A stretch of 64,000 nucleotides of DNA from Lophius americanus (taxonomy: Eukaryota > Chordata > Actinopteri > Lophiiformes > Lophiidae). The DNA lies in contig JBBDHG010000061.1 in NCBI GenBank assembly GCA_037951165.1, positions 4,026,501 through 4,090,500 on the forward strand, written 5' to 3'. The notes below the pieces were generated by a model, which saw only the letters and a program-made list of their open reading frames with translations, had not been told where the DNA came from and made no database searches. The translations under genes were made by a program, and so were the position numbers. Shown here in pieces: positions 35,148 through 46,850 of the stretch (positions within the stretch are counted from its first letter, which is position 1; the number at the start of each line of letters is the position of its first letter).

Positions 35148-36185
35148 AATTTTGTCTCCTAGCTAGGGGACCTAGCGTACCGGGACTCCTTCATGTTGCC
35201 CTTAGTGTGCCGGGACTTCTCGCAATGTCCAAGGACCCTTTCATGTCCTCTCCATATCAGAGTCTGTCTCTTGGTGATTGACAATGTTACTTAAACTTCA
35301 TTACCCATTGTGCACATTAGGGCATTACCTCTTTCTGATCTCGCTGAAGTGTAACGTCACACTTACACTTGGATAACTGTATAAAGGAGACTTATTTACT
35401 GTGCCATAATTCTAAATGACAGTGTACATTGTAATGTGAGTTCCTCTCTGTATTTATTGGACTCACAGGTAACTCCTTTTCTTCCTCAACGAGATGCAAT
35501 TCTTCAGTCCAAAAACCTGACAAACCCCAGAACATAACAACAACATTCAACAAAAATGCTTTGCTAATAAAAAAAAAATTATAATCGAGTTCTGTTACCT
35601 GTTCTTTTAGAATAAACAGTTAAGTTAATCCAACACAGCAGTATGTCTCTCAATTGATTTCTTTATCAAACACATATCTTACTTCTCTAATTTTCCTTTA
35701 GTCTGATTCCCTCTCCTCTCCACGTCTGCCCCTGTTGCGTGTGTTCAAGCAAATATTGATTACTCCAGTGCAGACCTGATGACACCTAAGCTACTTCATG
35801 CAGTTTTCACAGCCTGAGGGAAACTGATCACGTTGATCATGGTGATGGATAAGTTCTTTCGTTTGTGTGATACAGGAGTTAGTTGAATAAATGAACGATG
35901 TGAAAATCAACATTATCTTCCATTATCTTTTTATTCACTTAAGAAATGCAGAACGTATCATTTAATAATTTTCCGATACCGATGTCGACAGGTAAATAGG
36001 GGTGGTAGCGACACTTACTTATTTCCTCTTAAAGCATTTTCCCTCTGAGTATGCCTATCTATTGGAAGTGATAAATAAATTAAATAACCCCCTTCTTGAC
36101 TGTTAAACCTTCTTCGTACATAATTCACTTGTTTTTTTGTGCAGTATCAGTAACAACTGAATCTAAATATGGTTGAAATCTTACC

Positions 36186-36245
36186 TGTCGCCACCGCAGT
36201 CGCGAGCTACGTTCACCTCACATGAATGCCATCCTTCAGGAATCT
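36186..36245 (-). other. Candidate non-coding first exon of b4galt4
   Basis: On the minus strand a CpG-containing stretch (gtagctcgcgactgcggtgg) ends in a strong donor, GCGACAG|gtaaga, whose exon boundary is at 36186. It is the best donor found upstream of the 5' UTR acceptor at 30764 and would give an intron of about 5.4 kb. The 5' end of this exon is not determined. Confidence 0.4.
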
Positions 36246-36724
36246 AGAACAGAAATCAGGAAGAACCGGTTTCCAGAGGGTCTGAATGATCTCAGTTGAA
36301 CGCCTTTATTACGCTAACCTTTGCTGAAATGAGGAAATAACTATTTGCACCAATGACATTTACAAAAAAAAGAAGACAAGAATTAAAAACTAATTGAAAA
36401 AAAGTGGTTGTAAAGAAAACCTAATACGATATTTGTGCTCTATTAGGATACACACAGAAATGTGATTGATATTATCTTGTTGAATTCGGGTTTAGATCTA
36501 GGCTTTTCATTCAAAATAATTAATGTTGATCGTCATCATTACTGTGTAATGTGCATAAAAAAATCGTTAGGCTTATGAAAAAGACCCTCCCAACTAACAT
36601 GTGAATGTGGGTCCTTCATATAGACTATTGTGGGTCTATGTGGTGGAAGGCTGAAGTAAATCGATCACACCAGTCAGACATGTGGGGCAACCTCCCGATA
36701 AGAACCGCCCCCCTCTATGAATAA

Positions 36725-37345
36725 AATGGAGTATGTGTCATGACTTCGACTTTATTTAGTATTTAGTTACTGTTTTATTTTGAAAGTGTTATGTGTGTTG
36801 TTTAGTTAGTTTTGCATTTCCTATCATGTTTTCTTTGTTTTGCCTTTTTAGTGTGTTTATCTGTTTATAGTTCTTCATTTCTTTATTCCTTCTTAGTGTA
36901 GCCTTTTTAGTGTGTTTCACTTGTGTTCCTTTTCCCTCTCTGTGTCTGTCCTGTGAGTCTAAACTCACAGGTAAACATGATTATTCATCATGTTTACCTG
37001 TGTTTCCAGCTGCGTCTCATTGTCTCGTTACCTCAGTGTATATAGTATATATATATCTATATCTATAGATAGATATAGATAGATATATAGTCTGTACTCA
37101 CCTTTCCTTCTGTGCCAGTTCATTGTTGATGTTTCCTCATGTCATCAATCGTCCAAGACATTAACTACTGGTCTCCCAAGTGAGTTCTTTCTTAACATTC
37201 TGTTAAGCTGTTTTCTGTTTTCTGTCATGCTTTTTCCTCGTGCCTTATTTTTTAATTAATTGAATATTTAAATGCACCTGCTCTGCCATCGCTGTCGTGT
37301 GTCTGCACCTGGGTCCAAACCATGCCCCAACAACAGTTCCTAACA
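36725..37345. mobile_element. Unclassified teleost interspersed repeat
   Basis: T-rich sequence from 'tgtcatgacttcgacttta' to 'gcacctgggtccaaaccatg', including 'ctctgccatcgctgtcgtgt'. I recognise these phrases as recurring in fish genomes, but cannot name the family with confidence. It contains a perfect hairpin (36966-37002) and a TATC-type microsatellite (about 37046-37091). Confidence 0.45.
36966..37002. repeat. Perfect 16-bp inverted repeat, 5-nt loop, with paired forkhead motifs
   Basis: Arms 36966-36981 and 36987-37002 are exact reverse complements around loop tattc. Each arm contains the forkhead core GTAAACA, one per strand. Confidence 0.85.
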
Positions 37346-37842
37346 GTATGAGGCTAAGAGGAAGGTTACTGAAGCTTGCATGTCAACAACTATGGAACAG
37401 CACTGAGTCAAAGTTAAGTACAATTTCCAACATATAACACATTTTTGTGGAATTGTCTTGATAACTATGTTTGGTCTTGTGGTTGGATTGTAATTACATT
37501 TGCTTCTGAAGAATAATGGGCTGGGCTGATGGCGGGCGCCGCCCTCGACCTGCTGGGACTGTTGTCCATGGGAACTGGTTGGGAGGTGAGGAAAAGGGAA
37601 CAGAGGTAGGTAGGTGGACAGAAGGACGAACCCTAACCTTAAGGTTCTGAAGAAGTCGATGTTCAGTTTACAATTGTACAAAATCTTTTATTATCATCAG
37701 AAGTGTACATCAGGTTTATTCTGGAGGTAATAAGAGTCGTTATTTGCCTCATGTGAAATGTATTCAGGAAAACGTGTGGTAAATTAATTTTTGAACTGTC
37801 CAAAACAAATCCTATGAATTGAAATCTGACCCATGCATGCTA

Positions 37843-40800
37843 TTACATGAGAGAACTTCTTCTTGTCTCCTCAAAACTCAAGGACAGAGTCACTGTTCCA
37901 CTGCCAAAGCTCACCCTTGGCTTATGCTTTCCAGAGGTAGGGTCACAGTCATTGCTGGTGGTCTTTAGGCTGATTGATGAGGAAGGAGATGAGGCAGAAG
38001 ATCCACCAATGATGCTTGACTTTTTTCTTGCAGCAGTGCCGTGTTTTAGTGTAGCTTTGGCAGCCACTTTGAAAGCGTGGGCTGCAGTGCTGCATCGGAC
38101 TTCCCCTATAGTGTTCTGGGAAGGTTTGAAGAGGATGATGTAGACCTTGTTGAAGAAGATGCAAGCCAGCATCCCAAAGCTGGATGCCAGTATAGCTATG
38201 ACCTCCACAGCTGAAACAAACTTTCCATAGGTACTGAAGTACGCAGGGATAAAAGAAATCCAAACGATGAAGAATATAAGCATGCTGAAAGTGATAAACT
38301 TGGCCTCTGTAAAGTTTTCTGGAAGTTTCCGTGATTTAAAGGCAAAGAAGAAACATATAGCAGCCAGAAGGCATGTATAACCAATGAGAAACCCAAGAGC
38401 CATCACAGAGCCCTCGTTGCAGGTAATAAAAATGATCTCATCAATGTCGTGATTCCTGTAACTGGAAGGAGGGGCGTTGTAAAGCCAGACCACGCATATC
38501 ATGACTTGCACAAATGTGCACAGAAACACCAGCAGAAACTGCAGGTTCAGTCCCCACCATTTCCGGTGAAGACTTGTTGGGATCTTGGCTTCAAACACTA
38601 AAAGTACTCTGTTAGTTTTCACAAGGATGCAGGAGATACAGAGAACAAAACTGATCCCAAAGGCTGGTTGGCGTAAACAGCATGTCCAATCTTTTGGCTC
38701 TCCGATGAAGATGAGCGAGCTAGAGAAGCAACAGATAAGGGAAAACAACAGAACGTAAGACAGTTCTCGGTTTGTTGCCTTAACTATTGGGGTGTTACGA
38801 AATCTCACAAAGACTCCCATCACAAAAGCTGTCAAGACAACACCCAGCACTGCACATATAGCCAAAGCTATTCCAAAGGGTTCTGTCCAGGAGAGAAATT
38901 CAATTTCTTTCAGGAAGCAGAATGTGTGGTTACCATTGGACCAAGAGTTATTTGGGCACTTGGTGCAAATGCTGGCATCTGCATAAATGAAACATAATCA
39001 GTGTTAGAACTACCAACGTGAGCCAGATGTAAGATTAGAACACATTAGATTATGAATGTGTAGGATTCTATTACCTTTGTGATTACTGTACTCGCCATCT
39101 GAACACTCAGTGCATTCAAAGCAGCACGTGGGCATACTGTCTATGATCCCCTTCCTTGTTCCAGGTTCACAATCCTCACTACAGTTAGAAAATGGCACCT
39201 AGTGGATATAAATCATGCAGCACATAAGAAATAGAAGATGCTCTTAATGTATCAGAATTTGTGTTTGTAGAATTTTGAATTAAATACAGTTACTAGCTTC
39301 ATCCAAGTAGTGTTTTAAGACAGTATACATCTACAGCATAAAGGTGATTCTGTGTCATCAACTTGTGAAAATATTTCATTATGTTGAAGGCAAAAATTCC
39401 ACCCTATAATAAATGTTTTTAATATTTGTGCTTGTGCTGAGTCACCAGTTAAGAGACACACAGGTTGTTGTTTTTTAAATCATGAAAATTTCAAATTTAG
39501 GGATTCAACTCTGAAATCACACACAAAGGTGATACCAGAAAGGTTCTGATACTTTTGATTTGAAAATTTAGGGTTGTTTAATGTGTACAATTTACAATTC
39601 TTGTCCCTAACTGGACAAACAGTCAGATGACACAGCTATGTATGGCAGGCAAGTCCAAGGGCAAAAATCACAGAGGCTTAGATTTATTTGGGGAAATGTT
39701 ATGAGGTTCTTATTGAGCTATCAATCAATAAGTTTCAATGTGATTTTATTTTATTTATTATAATTATCCGTTGTTTTTAGCGATGCTAGTCTGTTTATCT
39801 GTGTTCTGGATTACTCTAAAAAAAATTGAATGGTTTTTGATGACTTTTTTTTTTTGAAAAGATTGCCTATAAGATCTAGCACATATCCATATATGATCAG
39901 TATGGGCTTCCTCTATCAGCGGCCATGAGTCTGTTTTTAGCTCGCAATATTTTATTGTCCCTCTCCACCTGTCTTATACTGAAATACAGGCAAACACCCC
40001 CACCCACCCGCATACACAATTCTATCCAGAATTTGTAAATTCATAGCGCTTAAAATTGTCAAAAATATATTTAGGTGTCAAGATGTATGTATCTTCAGAT
40101 GTGATGGAGCTATACCTGGAAGAAAATCCCCATCAGTGAAATATCGATTCTCTTGAATATCTATCAAACTAATGGCTATTCCAAATTCTCAGGGTAGGTT
40201 TCCTTGGCTAACAGCCAAGCTATCATAGGTCTATTGGTTTTAGTCAATACTCAATTACATAATGGTGAGTTTTTTTTCTCTCTGGGTGTTTTGTTACTCA
40301 AACAGGATTGAGCAAGGAGAGTAATATGCCAAACATCAGGAAACACTCACCTCTGGCATGTATCCATTCCACAGAATCTTTGTCTTGTCAATGAAAAGTT
40401 TTGCACCTTTCTTTACATGAATACTGTAGTATCCGACCTCCTTAAACACCACATTGCCATCCTCAGCAGACCTGTGCCAGTTTATTATGGTGTATTTCGC
40501 AGCCTGGTCTGCGTTCTCATCAAAGTGCATCTTTTCTCCCATCGTGTTGGTGTAGTTTAAATGTCTGAGCTGCTTCAGGACCTGTGTAGCGGAATCGCAC
40601 GTTTAGATCGTTCAAAATGGATTGTTGAATTACTATTATTTCTTATTCAACTTCTTTGTTTTATGAGAACATCATACTTTTTACCTGCCATGCTTCCATT
40701 TTCTTTATGTTTGCACAGGAATTATTGGCAAAAAGTCCATGTCCGGGTGTGCAGCTGAGGATGTCCTGTAGGGCCTGTGCAATAGAATATACTGCAACAT

Positions 40801-42804
40801 ATACATTATAAGAGATACGAAGATGTGTATGGTCCAGGTATGGGGTCTCTACACTTGTGATGTCCTCCTCACCAGTACACAAGGGCCTGAAACTGGTACT
40901 CCCATTCTCTTTTTCCTGCAGTCTCGGACTATCTTCCAGATAACAGTTAAAGGTTTCTTCCCAAAACTCCCTAACAAATTCATTGTGACTGTCTTTCTTT
41001 GGTTGAACTTTTTGCAAGAACTCCCTTAATCCAGGTATATTCCCTGCCCTTAGAGCAAAGCCTATAGTCCCTGCCACTACATCAAGGTATTCTGGTTTGG
41101 CAACAAGGGAGGAGCTTGCCCATGCTTCGCTAGCCAACCAAATACGATCGGTAATGTTTCTCTTAACCATCTCCTTTATCAAAGGTTCAATATCAGGGGC
41201 ACTGGCAAAAGCCACAATGACTTTAGCTGTGGAGTTTTCAATCCGGTCAGCCAGAGCTTGGATTTCATGATCTTCAAAGTACTGAGAAATAAGTTCATTT
41301 AGGTGAATGCATATGTCCCGTTCTTCCATCTCCTTCTCAAATTTTTCAATCCCTGGGCGTCCATAATCATCATCAGAGGCCACGGCAATGACCCAGTTCC
41401 ACTCAAAGTACTCTATGACGTCTGCCATCGCTGTGGCCTGGTACTCATCTGTAGGAATGGTTCTCATGAAGGACTTGTACTGATTCTTATTGCTAAGTAA
41501 ACGACTAGAGGAGGCATAGCTGATCTGAAATAGAAAAATTGCAGATCATCTGTAAGGTTTTCTGTTAACCAGACGTACAATAAAGATGATTTTCACATTT
41601 GGGTGATAAAATATAACATTTTTCTAATAAAAGTCATTTGTTTCTTGTATGTGAAAGGGAACAGGATTTCTTTATGACTGAGGAAAAGTATTGTTGGATT
41701 GAAATTTACTCACCTGGGGAATATAAAAAAGACCCAGTAGATTTGCGACCGCTGTAGAGACTGCAGATCCAGCAGCTCCAACTACGGCAATGGTTGCCGG
41801 GATGTGATCAGTGCAGTTACAAAATTCATCTAAATTCAGTGAGTCAATTTTGTTTTGGGCTACAAAACTGAGCGTTGCCTCCAGGGCTTTTGACACTGTG
41901 TTGCATGTGTCAAAGATCCTGTAGCCCAGTGTGACGTTAGGCAGGAGAATGCTGCTGTTGTTTATCTCATCAATGGCAAAAATCATGGCCTGGAGCCAAC
42001 GGAAACCCTGGAAATTGAACCTATAAAAGAACATGAAGCATGGAGTTGGATGAGTTGGGCACATCTGTCCTGTTAAATTATTTTAGATTCATGTTGGATG
42101 ACATATACTGATCAGCCATAACATTAAAACCAATGACAGGTGAGATTAAAAAAAATATTAGGAACATGAAGGAAAATTTGGTCCTCGAAGTTGATGTGTT
42201 GGAACTACAAAAAAGCTTCAAGCTCAGAGATATGAGTTACTTTGCAAACACTAAATTGTGATGTTTCATGTATCGGGTCAGAGCATCTCCAATTCTGCTA
42301 GTCTTATTGGGTGTTCCTGCTCTGAAGTGGTTAATACCAAACAATAATGGTCCTTGGCAAGACAACCGATGAACTGGCGCCACTTTCATGTGCGTCCAAG
42401 TTTCATAATGCTCCCAGGGTGCGACAGCAAGCCTGGGTTTTCTGATCACACTGAAGAGCTACTGAAGCACTAATTTCTGAAAAGGTTAATGTTGGTTCTA
42501 ATAGAAAGGTATCGGAGCATCTTGTTGAGCTTTTTTGGCAGCAAAAGGGGGACAATGATATTGGATAATTCGGTTTAATGTTATGGTTGATCTGTATATA
42601 AATAACTCTCAAATATTACCTGACACATTGCGTGGATTCTGGCCGGGCTGCAAGGTCTTGGTCTTTGGAGGCAACACCAAAGTGTATGGGGAAAAGACCA
42701 CCAAGCAAAATATCACCAGTCATCTGTGCTCTCTGATGGGGTCCATAGGTTGAAATCACATAATTGGACCCAAGCAGTAACAGATAATACAGAACCAATC
42801 TCAT
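37843..42804 (-). CDS. casr: Extracellular calcium-sensing receptor, 6 coding exons
   Basis: Class C GPCR that senses extracellular Ca2+ and signals mainly through Gq/11 and Gi; in fish it controls calcium and ion balance. Exons, minus strand, 5' to 3': 42620-42804, 41714-42020, 40685-41524, 40351-40581, 39075-39198, 37843-38978; 2823 nt, 940 aa, with the six-coding-exon layout of mammalian CASR. The ATG at 42804 gives a signal peptide (about residues 1-18); the in-frame codon upstream (42840) is TTG. The Venus flytrap domain covers roughly 20-520, with ISYASSSRLLSN, DDDYGRPG and WLASEAWASSSL holding conserved ligand-site Ser, Tyr and Glu residues. The cysteine-rich domain spans about 525-585. 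The seven-helix region from about 593 includes FRNTPIVKATNRELSY, CISCILVKTNRVLLVFEAK and PENFTEAKFITFSM. The tail keeps the Thr of the PKC-site region (AAKATLK) and ends near SFGSGTVTLSLSF, so it is shorter than in mammals (human total 1078). Confidence 0.96.
42104..42600 (+). mobile_element. Tc1-like transposon derivative filling casr intron 1
   Basis: The left terminus 'tactgatcagccataacatt' and the right terminus 'aatgttatggttgatctgta' are inverted repeats of about 27 bp with few mismatches. Internal 'ggtcagagcatctccaattc' and 'ttttttggcagcaaaagggg' match the two ends of a fish Tc1-like transposase gene, so this is an internal-deletion derivative. It occupies 497 of the 599 bp of casr intron 1 (42021-42619) and ends 14 bp from the 6-nt donor site. 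Confidence 0.8.
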
Positions 42805-42849
42805 CTTTTCTTTTGTTCTATCGTGTACTATAATCTTCAAAAGCTCCCC

Positions 42850-45735
42850 AGAGTGAAGGGGCTCTCAATATTATCTTTTCCCATCAACCTGCTTTCTGCA
42901 CTGTTTTGTGTTACACATGTTTGCACTGATGACACTGGGGGGAAAAGGGGAAAGAAATGTCACGATTTTGTATCAAAGTTGACAAGTGGGTTATAATTAA
43001 AACTATACAACTTATAGTTACACATTTTCGAAAGAATTCAACTATAAATACAATTCTTGAGCTGGAACGGTGTGAAACAATCCAGTGAATTTTCCTAACC
43101 GAGCTCACGTCGCCATATAAACAAGATGACAAACAAACATGGCGTTATCGACCAATATGGCCTAAGGCTTTTTCTGCCTACTCTTGCAGGACTATGCAGT
43201 TACCTTAATTTTTTTGGTTTGTTTGTTTTTAAGTTTGGATTTTTGTAATTGGTGAACTCTTCTTGTAATGTTTCTGAAAAGAGAATCATTTAAAGTATCC
43301 CTGCTTAAAGTATCCATTAGAACAGAAATGGATGCCGAATTTACATGAGCTGAGAGCGAGGTCACACTCTAATGATCCTCCTTCCTGCAAATGCACTGCC
43401 TCATGCTGTGGCCAGCGGACCCAGTCTCCATGGAGAGAAGCACAATGCATCTAGCACATACTGCTGGAAAAATGTTGGGGCGCTGTAATAATGAAGTAAC
43501 CAATGGCAGTAAGAGCCACAGTTTGCTATGATATCCATTATAAAGTATACATGATAATAGTTTGATGCATAACAAACTCAAATATATTTGTAATTTATTG
43601 TCATCGTTTTGGAAGATGTTTCATTTTTGATCTTAGAATTCTCGCTCATAATAAAAAGGTCATTTTAAGCATACACCAAAAGACCAAAGACCAAAAGACA
43701 AATTCCTGCCTGTTCCAAACTGATAAAGAAAATACATGAAGAACACATTAATGATTTTCAAAAAAGTAGCAAAATTATTATATGTCATAAATGGCAAATG
43801 TCTTAATAAGCTTACAACTATTCCTGAATTATATTGACTGTTTTTATAAAATCCATTCTAACGCAATCGAAAAAATCAAACACGGTCAACAACGCAAACT
43901 CAAACTTACCGCCTGAACTCCGGAATCAGACTTAAATTCACCTGGGATGAATAATCTGCAGACATACACAGATTTTAGAGCCTTTTCCTTAAATATCCAG
44001 CGTGCTGAGTGAATTGACTGGGTGATGACTTTGCTTTGTGAACCTCTTTGTGCAGATGAATCATTAACAGAGAGGGGTAGGCCATTTCCTTCAGCTAATG
44101 AAGTTTACTCACAATTCGCTCCTGAACTAAAGTCAACCTTAAGTATCAGAGGAAGAGCTGGGAAAGTTGCTTTCATTTTTAACCACTCCCTGTATTCTAG
44201 TAGGCGAGATAAAGTTGGTTGGAATATTATGTTGGTCAACAGCCTTTGTTAATGTATGGATATCGTTTTATTAAACAAAAATTGTCTGAGGGAATGAAGA
44301 AAACGCTTCTTCAATTAAATCAAAAAAATATTTTGTCCGCTTGGTACCTCTACTCAAATCCGTCGTTGTATCCTCATGTGGCCGACATCAGTCCATCGTT
44401 TTTTTCTTTTCATGTTTAAACTTTGACTAATGATGGCATATGCCAGAGGAAGAGCAGCATGAGACCAGGGACCTAAGGAAGCAGTGGACTGCACTGTTAT
44501 TTTCTACAAACAATCAGTGGACTGCTCATGCTCTGATGAGCGGGTCTGCAATTTGTTGCCGAGCAGATGTGTCCACTTAAAAAAATTCTGTTTACAATAT
44601 GTTGACTCATCTGGGATTCACTCCAACTCTTAGTCGTTGGATTGTCATCCAGCAAAATACAAGAAGGCAAAGAATGTAAAGCTTGTATAAAAAATTACTT
44701 TGAAAACTCTACTTTCAGTACAGCTGGAGGTAAATTAACTCCATCCATGTAGTTAGTCCATAAGAGAGGAATCTGGAATGTAATGTGTAACCCTCAGTCT
44801 TTCAGAGCTGGTTGATTGACAAAGAGATATCTGAAAAATCCCCGCCTTCTATCGGACCCTGCGTTAGCAGAGCTGCTCTCAGGTGCAGGATCAGGCCTAT
44901 CATCACAAACACATATATTTCAATCAGATAAGACCGAGAATGATGAGAAGATGAGTGATTTATTACAATCAATGATGTATGATGAGTAGTGAATTATAAA
45001 GTCTTTGGCGCTCAGATTCTTCAGGGGGAAATTTAGATCCAAGTGTCTCTGCCCTGAGCAGCTGCATGGAATATCCCCCGTCGGATAGCTGTCCAATCAA
45101 TTTTTCACCGAGATGTTTGCTTAAAGAAATTGCCTGTGTCACTTTGTTTATAAATAGATCTATTATTTATAAATATTAGGAAAGTCTGCAGTTGTATTAT
45201 AGGGACAAAGGTTTGACACGTGATTTGTTTTAAAAAAATAAACATATTAGATATTACATATTATTACATATTTTCTGGATCTTCTTTTTTCTTTCTTTTT
45301 TTTTTACAAAACTCAAATCTGGTGAAAATTAGATTTAACACCGAGGGGAATTGCAGTACAAAAACAAATCATCTGACTTTGAGGAATTGAACTGTTTTTT
45401 ACTAACTATAGTTTTTTTCCCCTCGAAGTGAAAGTAAATTAAGGTCTTAGATCAGAAACCATTCTAGTCGTTTTGATTTTCAGTAAGAATTTATATATCA
45501 ACAAATATACTGTGTTTCCTCATTATATTCCAATTCTACAGGGTTAAGATGGATGGATGGATGGATGGATGGATGGATGGATGGATAGACTTATATGAAT
45601 GATACAATGATTGACAGAGCGGATGATAGAAATGTTAAAATGTATAAGAGAATGACTTGTGGAAAATAGGAAACTTTACAAACTATCCTCCCAGCAGACG
45701 ATCTAGTAGCAGTGAGCAGTAGTAAAGGCTCTTTT
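42850..45735. other. Intergenic region between casr and the slc7a2-like gene, including the casr 5' end
   Basis: Divergent intergenic space of about 3 kb. On the minus strand a strong donor (GGCG|gtaagt, boundary at 43910) could end a non-coding casr exon, and 'acagtgcag' near 42896 could be the partner acceptor; both are inference. It also contains a GGAT repeat at 45549-45586. ORFs such as 44022-44252 (plus) and 43369-43581 (minus) show no homology I recognise. Confidence 0.4.
45549..45586. repeat. (GGAT)n microsatellite
   Basis: About nine perfect GGAT/ATGG units. Confidence 0.9.
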
Positions 45736-45739
45736 TATG

Positions 45740-45943
45740 AAAAATCGGGGATTTTTGTTAAATTTATCTAGTTGTCTGTTGTACTAACGGTTCTGAAGCT
45801 GTATTTTTCAGAAATGGCACGTATGTTTGAAATATCACATAACGTGTCAAAATTGTTGGGCTGTGAAGAGTTCACTGGGAATGTTTTAGCTCCACAAACA
45901 GTGCGATCTAGTTTCAGATCATCCGCGCCATCCATCTCGGAAG
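45740..45943 (+). other. Candidate non-coding first exon of the slc7a2-like gene
   Basis: A strong donor, TCGGAAG|gtaagt, follows base 45943. An acceptor 'attaatag' ends at 46849, one base before the slc7a2 start codon. Joining them puts the upstream frame out of register with the transporter, so this exon would be untranslated. The 5' limit is a guess based on a weak T/A-rich element near 45730. Confidence 0.4.
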
Positions 45944-46025
45944 GTAAGTCTCTCTTGTAATGATCAGCTTACAATCTTCCTAATAGATCTGTCCATATAA
46001 TGAACATTTATCACAAACTAAGATT

Positions 46026-46094
46026 AGCACTTTGAGATTTGATCCAAATGTAAAGTGCATTATAAATTCAATGTATTATTATTATTATTATTAA
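46026..46094 (+). mobile_element. L2-like LINE tail
   Basis: Shared tail 'agcactttgagatttgatcc' followed by the conserved continuation and an ATT repeat. If the non-coding exon model is right, it lies in the first intron of the slc7a2-like gene. Confidence 0.7.
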
Positions 46095-46850
46095 GATCCA
46101 AAAGTTTGCATCATTTTAAAATGAAAAGTTATCACCTAAATGTTTTTTTAATCGCTGATGAATGTACATATTACTTCTTACCCCTCTTTAATCTCTTCCT
46201 GTTTCATATGTTAATAACATACAGATGACAAATGTATGAGTTGATCAATACGGACTGTGTTTGAGATACACTTGTTACCATATATAACAACAGTAAAGTA
46301 AATTAATGCCATCCATTTTGTTTTAAGGATGTTTTGCATGTTTGCTGTAGCACGGATAAATCAGTTTAACTGTTGCACAAACACTACAATTCTACTGTGA
46401 TTTGAAAAGAAATTCTCCTAAGCTATTTCACAGTTTTGAACAATTCAAATTTCTTTTCATATCACTGGCCTGAACTTGGACTCAAGATTTCTGCCATTCA
46501 TTTCTGGTGAAAAACATTTTGACGAGACAAAAAAAATCTAATGAGGATATGATTTCACTCATTAAAATATGTTTATTTGAATCAAATATTTTGAATGAAA
46601 ACTTTTGATTTGGAGATGTACATTCGACCTTACTGACAGAAAATGTGTTCCCTCCTTTCAGCTTATGAATATCATTTTTTGGACAACATAATACACGTTG
46701 AATCTTCAGCCAGTAGAAGAACCACATGAAGTTTCCTTCATGGGATTCGTCAATTGGCTTCATTTAATGAAAAAAGCTTGCTTTACTTCTGTGTATTCTC
46801 TGCCATTTTGTCTTACTACTTCTTGAACACAAAATGTCTTGATTAATAGA

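Noticed and set aside
34952..35281. 109-aa plus-strand ORF
   Set aside because: It begins in the Tc1-like fragment and runs through palindromic repeat-like sequence; the frame does not match transposase throughout.
37843..42804. Vomeronasal type 2 / OlfC receptor instead of CaSR
   Set aside because: Class C fish receptors are often OlfC genes, but near-identity to CaSR across the flytrap, transmembrane and proximal tail regions, plus the CaSR-specific tail motifs, decides for casr.
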